DNA of 64,000 nucleotides from Spizellomyces punctatus DAOM BR117 (lineage: Eukaryota > Chytridiomycota > Chytridiomycetes > Spizellomycetales > Spizellomycetaceae): the NCBI RefSeq assembly GCF_000182565.1, contig NW_015971547.1, positions 601,339 to 665,338 on the forward strand, read 5' to 3'. Both the position numbers and the translations under genes were made by a program. Below the pieces are notes generated by a model that made no database searches, was not told where the DNA came from, and saw only the letters and a program-made list of their open reading frames with translations. Positions 24,457-35,676 of this stretch are shown in pieces (within the stretch, counting starts at the first letter, position 1; each line of letters begins with the position of its first letter).

Positions 24457-27400
24457 ATGTCCGGATATACCCTGCTCCTGGTTCTCATCCATATGCTGAC
24501 AGCAGTCGCATCAGCATCTTCCTTCACACTTCACGTCAATAATTCCGCCGAGCTGGTATCTGGGGATGGATCAGATTCCTCTCCTTTTCAAAATCTGGAC
24601 GATGCGTTTGCCTTTGTTACTGGCCACCTTTCCAATTACACCAAATTTGAAATTATTTTAGAACAACCCGGCGATTATCCTCTCAATGGTGATCCTTTCG
24701 CGGACGACGGAGGTTACACGTTTGCCTCTATATCGGTTGATCAACCACTGTGGTTGGAAATTGTCGGGGTGTCCTCTGCGGTTATTACAGCGACGCCAAC
24801 GCTGGCGAGCAGTGACGCCGCGGGCCCTATGTTCAGCATTAGCAACGGTGCAACCTTGGCCTTCAAGAATATGATGCTTGGAGTTCCCGGGGATGCTCCT
24901 TATCTGGACATTACTTGGAATTTTAATGCCGTCGACAATTCATCGATCATTTTTGATCGGGTCACATTTGGTAGGTGATCTCGCACGCTATGTAGAATGT
25001 CCTAGTAATCTAAGTACTGAAATGTTGCTATCGGATCGCAGGCACTTCAGTTACAACCTTGACAGGAGCGTCTACATTCATGGTGAACAACAATGACCAA
25101 TCCTCCACTAGCATGATGGATTGTTCAATGTCCTCGGGTAAGAATATATCTAGGCGAAACGTATTCGTCATTCCATTTACCATAAGCCCGATACAGCTGT
25201 GTACCTATACCCCATTGTGACTGGCACCTCCACTTTGGATATTTCATCCATGCGAGCGACCGATGCACAGAAATCTGCCTTGACAATTTATGCAACAGAT
25301 TTTGCTATCGTTCGGGTTAGTGATAGCATCTTCGTCAATCAGGTCTGCTGGCAAGAGCTACAGGGATTAGTCTATGTAAGTTCTTTTCTTTTATATAGAG
25401 TCTTCGATCTTTTCACTGAACCGATGATGTATCATCAGACAGATGGACACGCTGAAGTGCATTGGAGTAACTCGATCGTACGCAAGCGCGATATGAATGG
25501 GATGGACACTAGCTTCGACGTTTTTCAGGTGCGCATACAGCTCCAACACACTGAACTGAGAATACTGTCCACCTTCGGCTGGCATACCTTGACGCTCTTT
25601 TATCCTTAGCCGATGGGAGATTCTGTCATGTACATTTCAAACTCTAGTTTTGAAGGTAAAAAGTCCTCTCCCTGTTTGATGTTGAGAGGCAGGAATAATG
25701 TTTTGCTATAGATTTTGGACGGATAGTTTGGGCTTGGACACAATCAAGCACAACAATTTGGAATTCTACATTCCTCAACAACTCTGCGGCGTCCGATAGC
25801 AGGATTGCGCTGGTGGGCCCGGTATCCCATCTCACGATTGACAACTGTACCTTCATTGGTGAGGCATTTTGAACATTTACGTTTCATCTTTGCAGAAGCT
25901 CATAGCGCTCTAGCTAATGGAGGGGGCTTCCAGTCGTATCAGTATGCTCCGATTACGATTCGTAATTCAATTTTCATAGGTAATTCAGTTTTCTGAACCT
26001 CTAAGCTCACCGAAATTAACTACGAGTGGCCTTGCCTACAGATCATGAGGTGATAAAATGAAATACCCAATATACATGGATCTGAAACTAATGGGCATTT
26101 CAAAGATTGGAGACTTTGTTGGAACCATGTTCGACCTTGCGAGAGGGGCATGGGTGCAGCTTCAAAACGTGAGCATGACCAGCAGCAGCGAGTTTCCCGT
26201 CAATGTCCCTTCCATCGTTGTTATGTACGATGACTCGTATTTTGCAGCGGATGGACTGACGCTTACTGGTAAGCCCTTCGAAACCCGAAATATATGCAAC
26301 GGAAAAAAAGTTCATGAAACACCTACGAAGGTTACAAGTGCCTCCAGTGTTTCGATATAGAGGATGCCGGCAAGTTCTACTTAACGAATTCTACCATATC
26401 AGGTGAAGTGCCATGTCAAACTGTAACTGAACTGACTGATACTCATTCGTATAATTGCAGCTGTTGAAGCGGAAACATTGGTATTCTTCGGCCGCAAACC
26501 TATTGATCTCATCACGGGTGTGGAACCCGCCGTGATAACTACGACTTCATTTTTCAGTGAGTATACCTTTTTTACTCGTTTTTCTGAGTTTACTAGGCTA
26601 ATTTGTTGGATTTATAGATATACAAGGACAGGTTATCTCCGCCGCTCTTACCGTCCTTCATGTTCAGAATTCAACTTTTGTTAATAACAACGGAGGCTCT
26701 CTCTTGCAACTGAGGGATACTCAAACAAACTTCTACTTCTCCAATTGTTCATTTACTGGTAGGTTTCTTCGGGAGATGTGTTAGTCTGGCTTATATAACA
26801 GACAACATCTTTAGGCAACACGAGTCCTGAGAATGGCGCCGTCGCTAGTACCTGCGGGGGGACTCTGTCTTTCATTGACACCGTTATTGCCAACAACAGC
26901 GCAAACGCTCTTGGTGGGGTACGTACCCACAGAACGCATGTCTGTAGGACGAAACTAGTTATAAAACTAATTATTTGGTAGGCAATATTCTGCGACTTCG
27001 GGAGCGGCCAGCGTCTCGTCATCAAACGTAGCAAGATTTCAAGCAACACTGCCAGAGTTGGAGGTGCCATATATAGCGATAACTTGGCAAGCGCGGATCA
27101 GTTGGTTCTCCAAGATCTGGTGTTTGATGCAAATATCGCCGTCGCCCGAGGTGGTGCATGGTACAGCTCCGCCAAAAGTCCACTTGTGGAAGAAGGGGGA
27201 AGTATTGTCTACAACGGCAATATGGCGCCTGGTGCTCCTACTCGAGGAACAGGGCCATTGACGTTAGGTCTGATAGCTCCTGTGGAGCCGTCGCTAGCGG
27301 TTTACTCTGGTGATATTTTACCGAAGCTGACTCTGGCTGCGTATGATGCTTACAATCAAACCTATTACACCGTCGAGGATGACCCAATCTTGGTTCTCGA

Positions 27401-29541
27401 GATATCTGTTCTCTGTCCTTATGGAGTAGAAGCTCATAACGTGACACTGGTGGGCCAAGCGGAGTCATTGCTGGTGGACGGGAGTGCGACATTTCTAGGT
27501 ATGTTTTTGTTGCCAGCATTTTGGCCCATGTCTCTCTAAACAAAATACCTGTTCCGAAGGTTTGTCAGTTTTAACGAACGCCGGTAACTACACCTTGAAA
27601 TTTGCGGAGCAACCGGCGCCGGGTATGGATACCTCCTCCCTTCATGATGTCACCCTTCCGCTAGTTATCAAAACGTGCGATCCACCACTCCTCCTCGTAG
27701 AAATTGACGGAAGTCCGTATCCACAATGCAGGCCCGGTAAGCAGAGTAGGAGCCCTGCTCTTCCAGGGTTTGGAGAGACTAAAACATCCCTATAGCCTTG
27801 TGTCCTCGTGGTTGCTCCCCAGCGGGGGCTTGTGTTGCCGACGGAAACTGCACTTGCTCAGTAGACCCCAGCTACGAAGGCTTTGACTGCCGCTTGAAGA
27901 AATCTGTCAATGATTCCATGAGCTTCACATTCGCAAATTCCCTGGTTCCCTATACTATACAAGCACGCGATGTCTTGTTCAGCAATCTCTCGCAGTTGTA
28001 CCAGCCTGACTATGCTGTTGTATATCGAAGCTTTTCTCCCAGCATAGACACCGTCGTCTTCAAATACTCGCTAATGAAGATTGCCTCCGACGATTTTGTC
28101 AGCTACCGCGAGCTTCAGAGCATGATTCCCGGCACCGTTGCTCTCCTTTCGCAATTGGGGCTTCCATCATCCGATGCCTCAATTGTGGCCGGCGACCTTG
28201 CAAATATAGATAGAGGGGTACCAGGCATTGTCATCATGGCAATTGCTGTCCTGGGTATCTTCCTGACAGCTGGCAGCGAAATCGTCATATTCCGGAGGGG
28301 CAATAACAGTGCTCCTACGTACACTGTCAATTCGCTGTTAGCTGTGGGCACGGCATTTCTGTGGGCATACCCAATTACCGACGCCGTCGAACCCACCTCA
28401 ATTACCTGCAGAACGCAAATTCTGCTTGTCCCATTCACCTTGGGAATTATTTTGCCGTAAGTTTCTTTTTACGCGAACGGAGTGTCCTGATACTTAACGG
28501 CATATATAGATGGCTTCTTGTCAAAGCTTTTTACTATCGATATTACCTCATGAACGGTGTATTGCTGCGGAGAGGGATGTCACGTTCCGACCGCAATGCG
28601 TTCCTTTCAGTGTTTACAGGGCTCCACCTTCTCTTTTGGGTGAGATATTGTTGGTGTTCCTTTGCTTCACTTCGGTTAACTGACTACGCCTTTCATCCGA
28701 AGGCCATTACAATCGTCTGGCTAACTACTGATCTACCCGTGCCAAAAATTCAGTATGACGAGTCTTCTCAACTACGATATTGGACATGCCAGGGTTCCGC
28801 GCCATTTACTCGCTCCCCTCATCTCTTCACTCTTCTTAGCTTCTCGTGTCTACTGCTGGCCATCTCAGGCGTTGTGTTGCGTCGGATCGGCTCCTCTCAG
28901 TTTGCATCTTCTATTCCAGCGCGCCAGGATAAGATGATCTTCGGAAACGTTTTCAACTTTCTTGTCCTGGGTGCATTGCTAGTGGGGCTAGTAATCCCCG
29001 AATTTCTGAACGCAAGGATCCAGATTGCTGTTCGAGCAGTTGTCATATTTACGGCCGCAGCGACTCTTGTTGCTACCAGCTTCATTTTCCGCATGGTGGA
29101 AACCAAACGGGAAGGAACTGCGGGAGAAGTGACACAGTCCATGATACTTAAAATCGCCTTTTCCACCAATCAATCGCAGAAACCTCAAACGGAGTATATT
29201 CCTGTAAAGTACAATAAGAGCTCTCTGGTTTTCTGGTCGGCAGCGGAGATGGATCTACAGCTCCCGCATCTAGTTCTATATGATTCTGAAAGCAAGGCGG
29301 TATGTTATTCTTCATTATTCATAGGTTCTTGGCTTACTGAATAAATTGTAATTTTCAGGGTCGATTTTATGACTTGAAGAAATGTCAGATAGTAAAAGCT
29401 TCAAACTACTGCATACGGATAAAACCTAAGAAGCAAATGGAGGAGTTACACATTCAGCTGAACTCGGATGATGCCGTGAGCGCCTTTCTGCAAAAAGCTG
29501 AAAGCTATTTAAATCAAGCAAGGAAAGAGCAAAATCTATAA
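24457..29541 (+). CDS. Class C GPCR with beta-helix-like ectodomain (receptor 2)
   Basis: Mirror-image paralogue of the receptor at 18592-24057. The start gives a clear signal peptide (MSGYTLLLVLIHMLTAVASAS). Exons 24457-24970, 25042-25137 and the one beginning at 25197 are placed by phase; further ectodomain exons run to about 27500 and contain beta-helix-like stretches such as FVNNNGGSLLQLRD, NSSANALGG, VGGAIYSD and DANIAVARGGAW. An EGF-like cluster (CPRGCSPAGACVADGNCTCSVDPSYEGFDC) lies at 27798-27887. Helices follow: VPGIVIMAIAVLGIFLTAGSEIVIF, YTVNSLLAVGTAFLWAYPI, CRTQILLVPFTLGIILP joined by splicing to WLLVKAFYYRYYL, then further helices ending with IQIAVRAVVIFTAAATLVATSFIF. The last exon (29359-29541, 60 codons plus stop) carries a cytoplasmic FYDLKKCQIVKASNYC segment. 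Middle exons are only approximately placed. Ligand and signalling partner are unknown. Confidence 0.85.
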
Positions 29542-29592
29542 GTTACTTGTAGTGTTGGGTGCATCTACTTGTATTCTGTAATCGTCGCCGTC

Positions 29593-29598
29593 AATAAA
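29593..29598 (+). promoter_or_regulatory. Polyadenylation-signal-like AATAAA
   Basis: The hexamer lies 52 nt after the stop codon of the plus-strand receptor gene, a usual position for a poly(A) signal. Function is inferred. Confidence 0.35.
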
Positions 29599-30047
29599 GG
29601 AATGATCGGGGCTTGATAACGTAATCATGGCTGGATTTGCATGCGCCACGCATGAATGCCTGGTCACGAGGACGAAACTCATTACGAAAATCGTGCCCAG
29701 TCCCAAAACTAGAGTTTCGCACCTGAAGAACACACCGCCATCGCCACTATCAGTTCAAGGCCAACCATTCTAAGGGATTCATACGGCAAGCATACTGCGC
29801 ATCTATCGGCAAATATCTTCAAGGGAAGTGAGAACAAACTCTGAACTCGGTAAGTTCATCTACTCCACTGCGCTGCGCCGCAGTGCGTTTGTGCAATATC
29901 AGAAGTAAATATGAAGTGGAAGGTCCCAATAGATACACGACTGCTTCTAGAGGCTTACTATTTCATTTGCCTGCATCAGGCTACTCTTTCCTGTTGACTC
30001 TGGGTTCGGGTTGATTACGACTTCCACGCTGCGGATTTGTTGCAATA
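29599..30047. other. Intergenic, 3' of receptor 2 and upstream of RAD6
   Basis: About 450 nt without a supported gene. It should contain the 3' UTR end of the receptor and the RAD6 promoter, which both run in the plus direction. Confidence 0.4.
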
Positions 30048-30568
30048 ATGTCCACCCCAGCAAAGCGTCGTCTCATGCGGGACTTCAAACGCCTGCAGAC
30101 TGATCCTCCGGAGGGAGTATCAGGTGCCCCCTGTCCGGACAATGTACTATTGTGGAATGCAGTCATATTTGGTCCTGAGGATACACCATTTGAAGACGGA
30201 ACTTTCAAATTGGCATTGACATTTGATGAGAGCTACCCAACCAAACCACCGCATGTCAAATTTATTAGCAAAATGTTCCACCCGAATGTTTATGCTAATG
30301 GGGATCTTTGTTTGGATATCCTCCAAAATCGATGGTGGGTACAGCGTTGCAGTTCAAAAAAACTTGAAATTTGTGTCGCTCATGTGACTGTTCTTTTAGG
30401 TCCCCTACCTACGATGTTGCAGCTATTTTGACATCCATTCAATCCCTTTTGCATGACCCGAATCCCAATAGTCCCGCCAACGCTGAAGCTGCACGGCTTT
30501 TCCAGGAAGACAGGAAGGACTACAATAAGCGGGTGCGAGAGACGGTGGAGGAATCATGGTTGAATTGA
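30048..30568 (+). CDS. RAD6: Ubiquitin-conjugating enzyme E2 Rad6/Ubc2
   Basis: Two exons (30048-30334 and 30400-30568) give 151 residues. The intron interrupts the Trp codon in NRW, and splicing restores [14 protein letters not shown]. The start [21 protein letters not shown], the HPN motif ([10 protein letters not shown]) and the active-site Cys88 in [12 protein letters not shown] are those of Rad6. The protein ends soon after ETVEESWLN, so it lacks the acidic tail of the yeast enzyme and resembles animal UBE2A/B in length. Rad6 with Rad18 monoubiquitinates PCNA in damage tolerance, and with Bre1 ubiquitinates histone H2B; those roles come from the family. Confidence 0.96.
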
Positions 30569-30685
30569 GCGCAAAAAAATGGGTGCACTGGGAATGGGAG
30601 CTTGATCGCTTCGCATTGGCAGTCGGCTCATGTATATATTACATGTTATTGTAGCTTGTGTTAATGATATTCATTGTTGGAGAAT

Positions 30686-30691
30686 AATAAA
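30686..30691 (+). promoter_or_regulatory. Polyadenylation-signal-like AATAAA
   Basis: The hexamer sits about 120 nt after the RAD6 stop codon on the coding strand and may be its poly(A) signal. Confidence 0.3.
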
Positions 30692-31095
30692 CTCGCATCC
30701 ATCCTGTATCAGCACTCCGTTTACTCCTCAACAAACTGCCGACTAAAATTCATACTCGTTGGATGACTTTTAAGAATCTAAGGCTTGCAGATGGAACCCT
30801 GGCCGGTGTTTATCCTTCTCCGTTGCCATTCGTTGAGAATATTGCTTCCAAATTGTCGTAGTGCTCCTCTACAGCAGCACGATGCTTTCATATCTGATAA
30901 ACTCAATGCTGAATGAGGGATGCCAATACCGCAAAAACGAACAGTGCATACTAACCCCGTATCAGAATATGGGTTGAATGGGCGCACGAATTCCAAAAGA
31001 TGAGATACTTTTGCGTGGAAAGAGCAAGGTTCTCTATTGAACTGTAGCGCTATAAAATATACTCATTTTGACTATATGTACTACGCCTATTACAG
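30692..31095. other. Gap between RAD6 and the DUF1764 gene
   Basis: No supported gene. A TATA-like CTATAAAATA lies near 31050 on the plus strand, ahead of the doubtful exon at 31096-31392. Confidence 0.35.
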
Positions 31096-31392
31096 GTTCA
31101 GCAGTTCAAGGTCCACATCCTCCCAGTACCTAATTCTGACGTCGACCCCGATAGTGCTGCTAAAGCTACCAATCACACTGCATCGAGCCGAAGCAAAGCA
31201 ATGCATTCTCCGCTGTTCACTTACTCTGAACATGGCAATAAACCGCAAACATCCTCGTCATCACCGTCTCTTGGTGCGGATCAAGACCTAGACGTACTCA
31301 CATCGGATTCGCTCAGGTATTTCTCATTCATAGAATCTAGCCTTGATTTCAATCTCTGTGATGCGCGGCCGTCGAATATTCTTCTACCATAA
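31096..31392 (+). CDS. Possible terminal exon of an unrecognised gene
   Basis: After a TATTACAG acceptor-like site the plus strand stays open for 98 codons (VQQFKVHILPVPNSDVDPDSAAK onward, with SSSSPSLGADQDLDVLTSD) to a TAA at 31390-31392. The composition is polar and acidic like a disordered protein tail. No matching upstream exon or convincing start codon was found, a second frame is also open over part of it, and a donor-like GTATTT occurs inside. It may be a real 3' exon, a young gene or chance. No function can be given. Confidence 0.25.
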   Translation, partial: VQQFKVHILPVPNSDVDPDSAAKATNHTASSRSKAMHSPLFTYSEHGNKPQTSSSSPSLGADQDLDVLTSDSLRYFSFIESSLDFNLCDARPSNILLP

Positions 31393-31562
31393 CACGCCGA
31401 TTGCAAGTGTGAACCGCTTAGTCCGCGCGCATAGTGCTAGGTTGGGTTCTGCCTAATTCCATCCCTGGTAGAAGATGTGGAGTAGCGACATAATTTGCTG
31501 TTTTGTTTACTTTTGGGAGCGTGTTTCCCAACCCAAGTAAGACGACAGAGAATGGAAAGAGA

Positions 31563-32320
31563 TCAAAAGCAGCACCAGCATTCGAAGGGACATTGAGGTG
31601 TATCTGAAAACATTCACGATAGTTTCCACAATGTTTCACATGAGTCTGACGGGTAACGCGGCAGGAAAGGAGAAGGATGTACATACCGCCACCCTTCCCG
31701 ATATTCAATTCTTCGGTGGTGAACAAACTGTAACCGTCCTCGGTTCGTCCTGCAACGCATGTTGACTGAGATGTATGGACTCACAGAAAAAAGCTATCTT
31801 GAATCTTACGTTTAGCCTTCAGTCCTCTGCTGTCCCCAAATCCATCGTCCTCCGCCACTGGACGTTGCTGGCTACTTTTGAAGTCCGGCACAGAAAATTG
31901 TATGGTTTCCACAACCGGTTTCGGTCGTTGGCTCCGAGCTTCAATCACTTTAGCAGCAATATCTGTCTCATCCGTTAGGTGCTCAAAGGTTTCTAGTTGC
32001 AGGTCGTCCTCCTTCCCCTTGGTAATTGGTCCTTCTGTAACATCCCCGGTGGCCTCTTTTGAAATATCCCCGTCATCTAGTTTTCTTTCCTGATTCTTCT
32101 TCTTTGCCTTCTTCTTCTTCTTTACAAGCGCTTCGACAGATACTGCTGAGGCAGGTTTGGGGCCTTTTCCACTGAAAATATCGTCGATCTCGCTGGATGG
32201 TTTCGCCTTCTTGCCGCTGAATATATCGTCAATTTCATTCCCCGCTTTTCGTTTGGCAGCGGTGTTTGTTAGAGAAGGTATCGCATTCGTACCTACTGTA
32301 CTGCTGTTTGGTGCTGGCAT
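31563..32320 (-). CDS. DUF1764 family protein
   Basis: Three exons (32320-31810, 31749-31687, 31603-31563) give 204 residues. The N-terminal part carries the motif EIDDIFSGKKAKPS, repeated once as EIDDIFSGKGPKP, followed by a Lys-rich run. The C-terminal part DDGFGDSRGLKAKRR-TEDGYSLFTTEELNIGKGG and the final DTPQCPFECWCCF, encoded by a 41-nt last exon, match the conserved DUF1764 ending (DDGF.DSRG, TEDG, CPFDC.CCF). The final four Cys residues suggest metal binding. DUF1764 proteins are widespread in eukaryotes and lack an established function. The doubled EIDDIFSGK element may reflect a short internal duplication. It is divergent from the OB-fold protein gene, with start codons 163 nt apart. 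Confidence 0.85.
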
Positions 32321-32483
32321 GATGTTACGGCTATCGCGTGAAAGTGAAGAAGGACAAACGCAGCCCCGAAATGCGAAATGGATGGAAGGCATTCGAATGA
32401 ATGGTTAATCAGTGCAAACCGTTCTTGGGTTGAGATCATCCCGTTGCCTTCGACCAGTTTGCTGTGGGTCTACATGGATGTGA

Positions 32484-34922
32484 ATGTCTATTCTTCGCCG
32501 CTATGTGAAACTGTTCCCACTTCCTTCCATCACCTTGAGTGGGCACGAGGGTATAACTGACGAGGATATTCTGGCCTTTGAAGGGCAACAATGCCGTTAT
32601 TTTTGCCATAGCCGCGACACCAAACACACATGTGAGCGTTTTGTACGCGATTCATCACATGTGGTTACATACAGCTGGGAGGGTGAACGCATGGTTGAAG
32701 CTTTCCCTTCTGGGGTTGAGTCCTGCGAGGAGCGAAAAAAAACATGGTCACAATGGTTCCAACTAGCGAGAGTAGTGACGGCGGACTCTGTCAGCCAACC
32801 GACAGAAGGCAACGGCAAGAGAAAGTGGGAGTGCAGTGATTTGACAGGATTTGTCGTCACCCACATACGATACAAACAAATGCGAATACATTACTTGGAG
32901 GCGGACAAAATTGTGTCAATTCGTACATTCCATACTACTGAAAATCGTGCCAATTATGGGATTGAGGAAGAAGACGCCATCCTATTAGACCCCGGAACTG
33001 GAGACCGGCGCTGTCAGCACATCGAGAATATGGACTTTGCTGACAATCCATACGAGCAGTCCTTACGCTTATATCTGGACACCATGTTTGATAGATTGTT
33101 CTGTCCAGCCAATACAGACTTGCTCTCGCAAACTGGTAGTACCGTCAATAATGCTCCTACCGCATTTCGTGGCTTGAACGAAGGTTTATTAGCTCACTCA
33201 GCAAGTTATCATCCTGCGGAATGCGATATTTGCTCCGTGTCCATGCCATTTCACTCCGCCGTACCCAAGACGCCGTCCGGTAGTCAGGTATCTCTGGTTT
33301 CGCGCCATGTGCCAGAGCCAGCGAACAGGTCGGACGTCTTCCCACTGGAAAGTAACACGATATCGTGTCCTACCACCGTTGACGAAGATGAGACAGTGGC
33401 ATCGGCCTCTACACTTCCAACACCGGAGATGGTCGGTAACCCAACAAGCCAATTGCCACTGATATCTAATGATAGCAATGGTGATCAGTCGAGGCCTAAA
33501 GAAGTGCATGATACACGGTTATCAACTGGCACGACTTCGAATTGCGTGATCCGCCCTCCGTCTTCAAAACCAACACCCAGAAACGCCCGTCGGAATCTAC
33601 ACGGCTCGATATTTTTAACGACATTAAAGAATTGCAAGCCAAACACTCGTTGTAACATCCTCTGTGTCGTCACGCAGATCAATCCCATCCAAGATATAAA
33701 GCTTACCAAGGGAAAATGTGCTGGACAAGTCGTGCGCATGGCTTCCATCCTTGTTTCTGATAATGACGTTCCCTTTTTTCCGATAACCTTGTGGAGAGAG
33801 CACTCGGTCTGGGCCGATCGCTTAGAAGTTGGTGATGTGCTCCAGCTAGGTGGTATGCATTTCCTTCCGCAGGCCGTAGTGAACGAGTTAACTCAGGCTC
33901 GGGACCCCGGATGATAGAGATTGATATTAGAGTATACCGGGGGAAGATATCCGGCACAACTGTATTTCGGTCCGCCTGCAAAGTTCTACATCGGTTATGC
34001 AGGGACACGCCCATCTATGACGGTACGTTGTCTTTTATGTCTGGAGGCTTGCCGTAGTCTGATTTTCTTTCTTCAGAGACGAGCGAGCCCGGGGAAGCGT
34101 ACCACTATGACAGCATCGAGCGACTGCTGAGGTGGGCAAGCCGTCAACCTTTATTGCGGTTTCATCGCTTTGGTCTCGTCCAAGCACCGCAACGTACGTA
34201 TCAAGATTCGTCTGTCGCGTGAAAAAGACGACGAACTAATATGATATTTTTTTGCAGAGCTGGCCGCTCTATTGGATCATGAGGACGGCCAACGGGAACG
34301 TGCAGATGATCTAACTGTGCCTGTGGTACGCTTTAGCAGTCCCGGCGATCTCATCTCTGGCCGCTTCTCGGGGGTAGCTTTAGTCAAGGCGCAGGCTTCT
34401 CTCATTAGCTTTCCACGTCTGCAATTGTCAGTTCCTCCGAAATCCATTTCAGATATCAGTTACGACAGCAAACTTGTCACATGTTATTGTAGAACATGCG
34501 GATCCGAGGCCACACAAGAGGGCTTGAACCACATATGGCGTTGCCCCCGTTGCTTTGTTACTGACCAGGATCTTGCGTGGACTTTCCAGAAGGCGGTCCT
34601 CAATCTTGTTGATGCAGCAGATGCCACAAAGGCATTGATCCAAGCGGGCATAGGGTTTGGCATTTTGGAAGAAATGTTTGCCAATATGGTGTCACCTCGT
34701 TTGCTAGCTGATAAAGCTGCGTCAGATCGGCGGAAGAAGAAAGTTTGGGATAGACTCATGAGGCTGTGTCATGCCTTGACGAATCCAAGTTCTGCACAAT
34801 GTATATCGATGCGCTTAAAAGTGCAGACTAGTGAGGACGCCCATGGTTTTGTGATCAATAGGCAGGTGGACGTCCTGAGAGTGGAGCTTTTTGGTGACGG
34901 TGGAAGCGATTCGGCAATATAG
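32484..34922 (+). CDS. OB-fold and zinc-ribbon protein, SHLD2-like candidate
   Basis: Four exons (32484-33849, 33918-34022, 34077-34193, 34258-34922) with consistent phases give 750 residues. Residues 1-210 form a folded-looking region of unclear type, 220-360 are Ser/Thr-rich linker. From about 370 a segment (IFLTTLKNCKPNTRCNILCVVTQINPIQDIKLTKGKCAGQVVRMASILVSDN, then GDVLQLEIDIRVYRGKISGTTVF) has the strand pattern of an OB fold of the RPA type. A second such domain near 555-750 contains the four-Cys ribbon CYCRTCGSEATQEGLNHIWRCPRC. This order, and the length, resemble the three-OB-fold C-terminal half of shieldin subunit SHLD2 (FAM35A), which binds single-stranded DNA; RPA70-like proteins are the main alternative. 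The assignment is by pattern, not alignment. Confidence 0.6.
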
Positions 34923-35676
34923 TTTAATACTTCACTTGGTCTTAACGTTTTGGAAGGGCGGTCTGGTCATTGTATTAAATAGAGACATAATAGCAGGACT
35001 CTGTGCGTGACCCACATGAGGCATTAACCAGCACACTTCGGGTCTGCGTCGGCTGAACTCATTCGCGATCGGCAGCCCTTTCTAAGATAAAACACAATAT
35101 AACGCATGTTTTTGGGACAATCTACTCCATGCTAGGTCCTTCCACCTGCCGCATGGTGCGTGAGTAGTTTAGCTGTATGGAGAGAGAAGCGTTTAGAAAT
35201 GTGCTCGACGGATGACCCTTGGAAGGTTTACGATGAGAAGTTGAAATAAAGTTATGGATCAAGCAACAGCTGCTGCACTCAATGAGTTGCCCGCATACTC
35301 GATCGTGTTGTTTAGAGGATAACTGGACTCCGTATGATATGGTTCAGTGCCATCCGTAGAGAAAGGCTTGACCACATCCGCATTGCAAATCTCTATTCTT
35401 CTTCTTGGAGCAGCATCGGCTAATACCCAGCATGCAAAATACGACGGAGAGACGATGAGATCCCTTTAATACAACTATAACAAGCAGAAATCTAAGGCAC
35501 ACAATGACCCTACATAATTCCAAACACATAAATGTCCTTTTCCTGATATAAAATGAAAAAAAAAAAAAAAACTTGCTACCCAAATACTGCGCTACTCAAA
35601 TCCTGCCAAATCCTTTGAACATATATGTTTCCAAATCAGAGAGTCTTCTCTTGCATCTAGTCATTCTATCATCTAA
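34923..35676. other. Convergent 3' regions with an A16 run
   Basis: These 754 nt lie between two stop codons. They contain A16 at 35556-35571 and no supported gene. The A run reads as T on the minus strand and is not a recognisable terminator. Confidence 0.4.
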
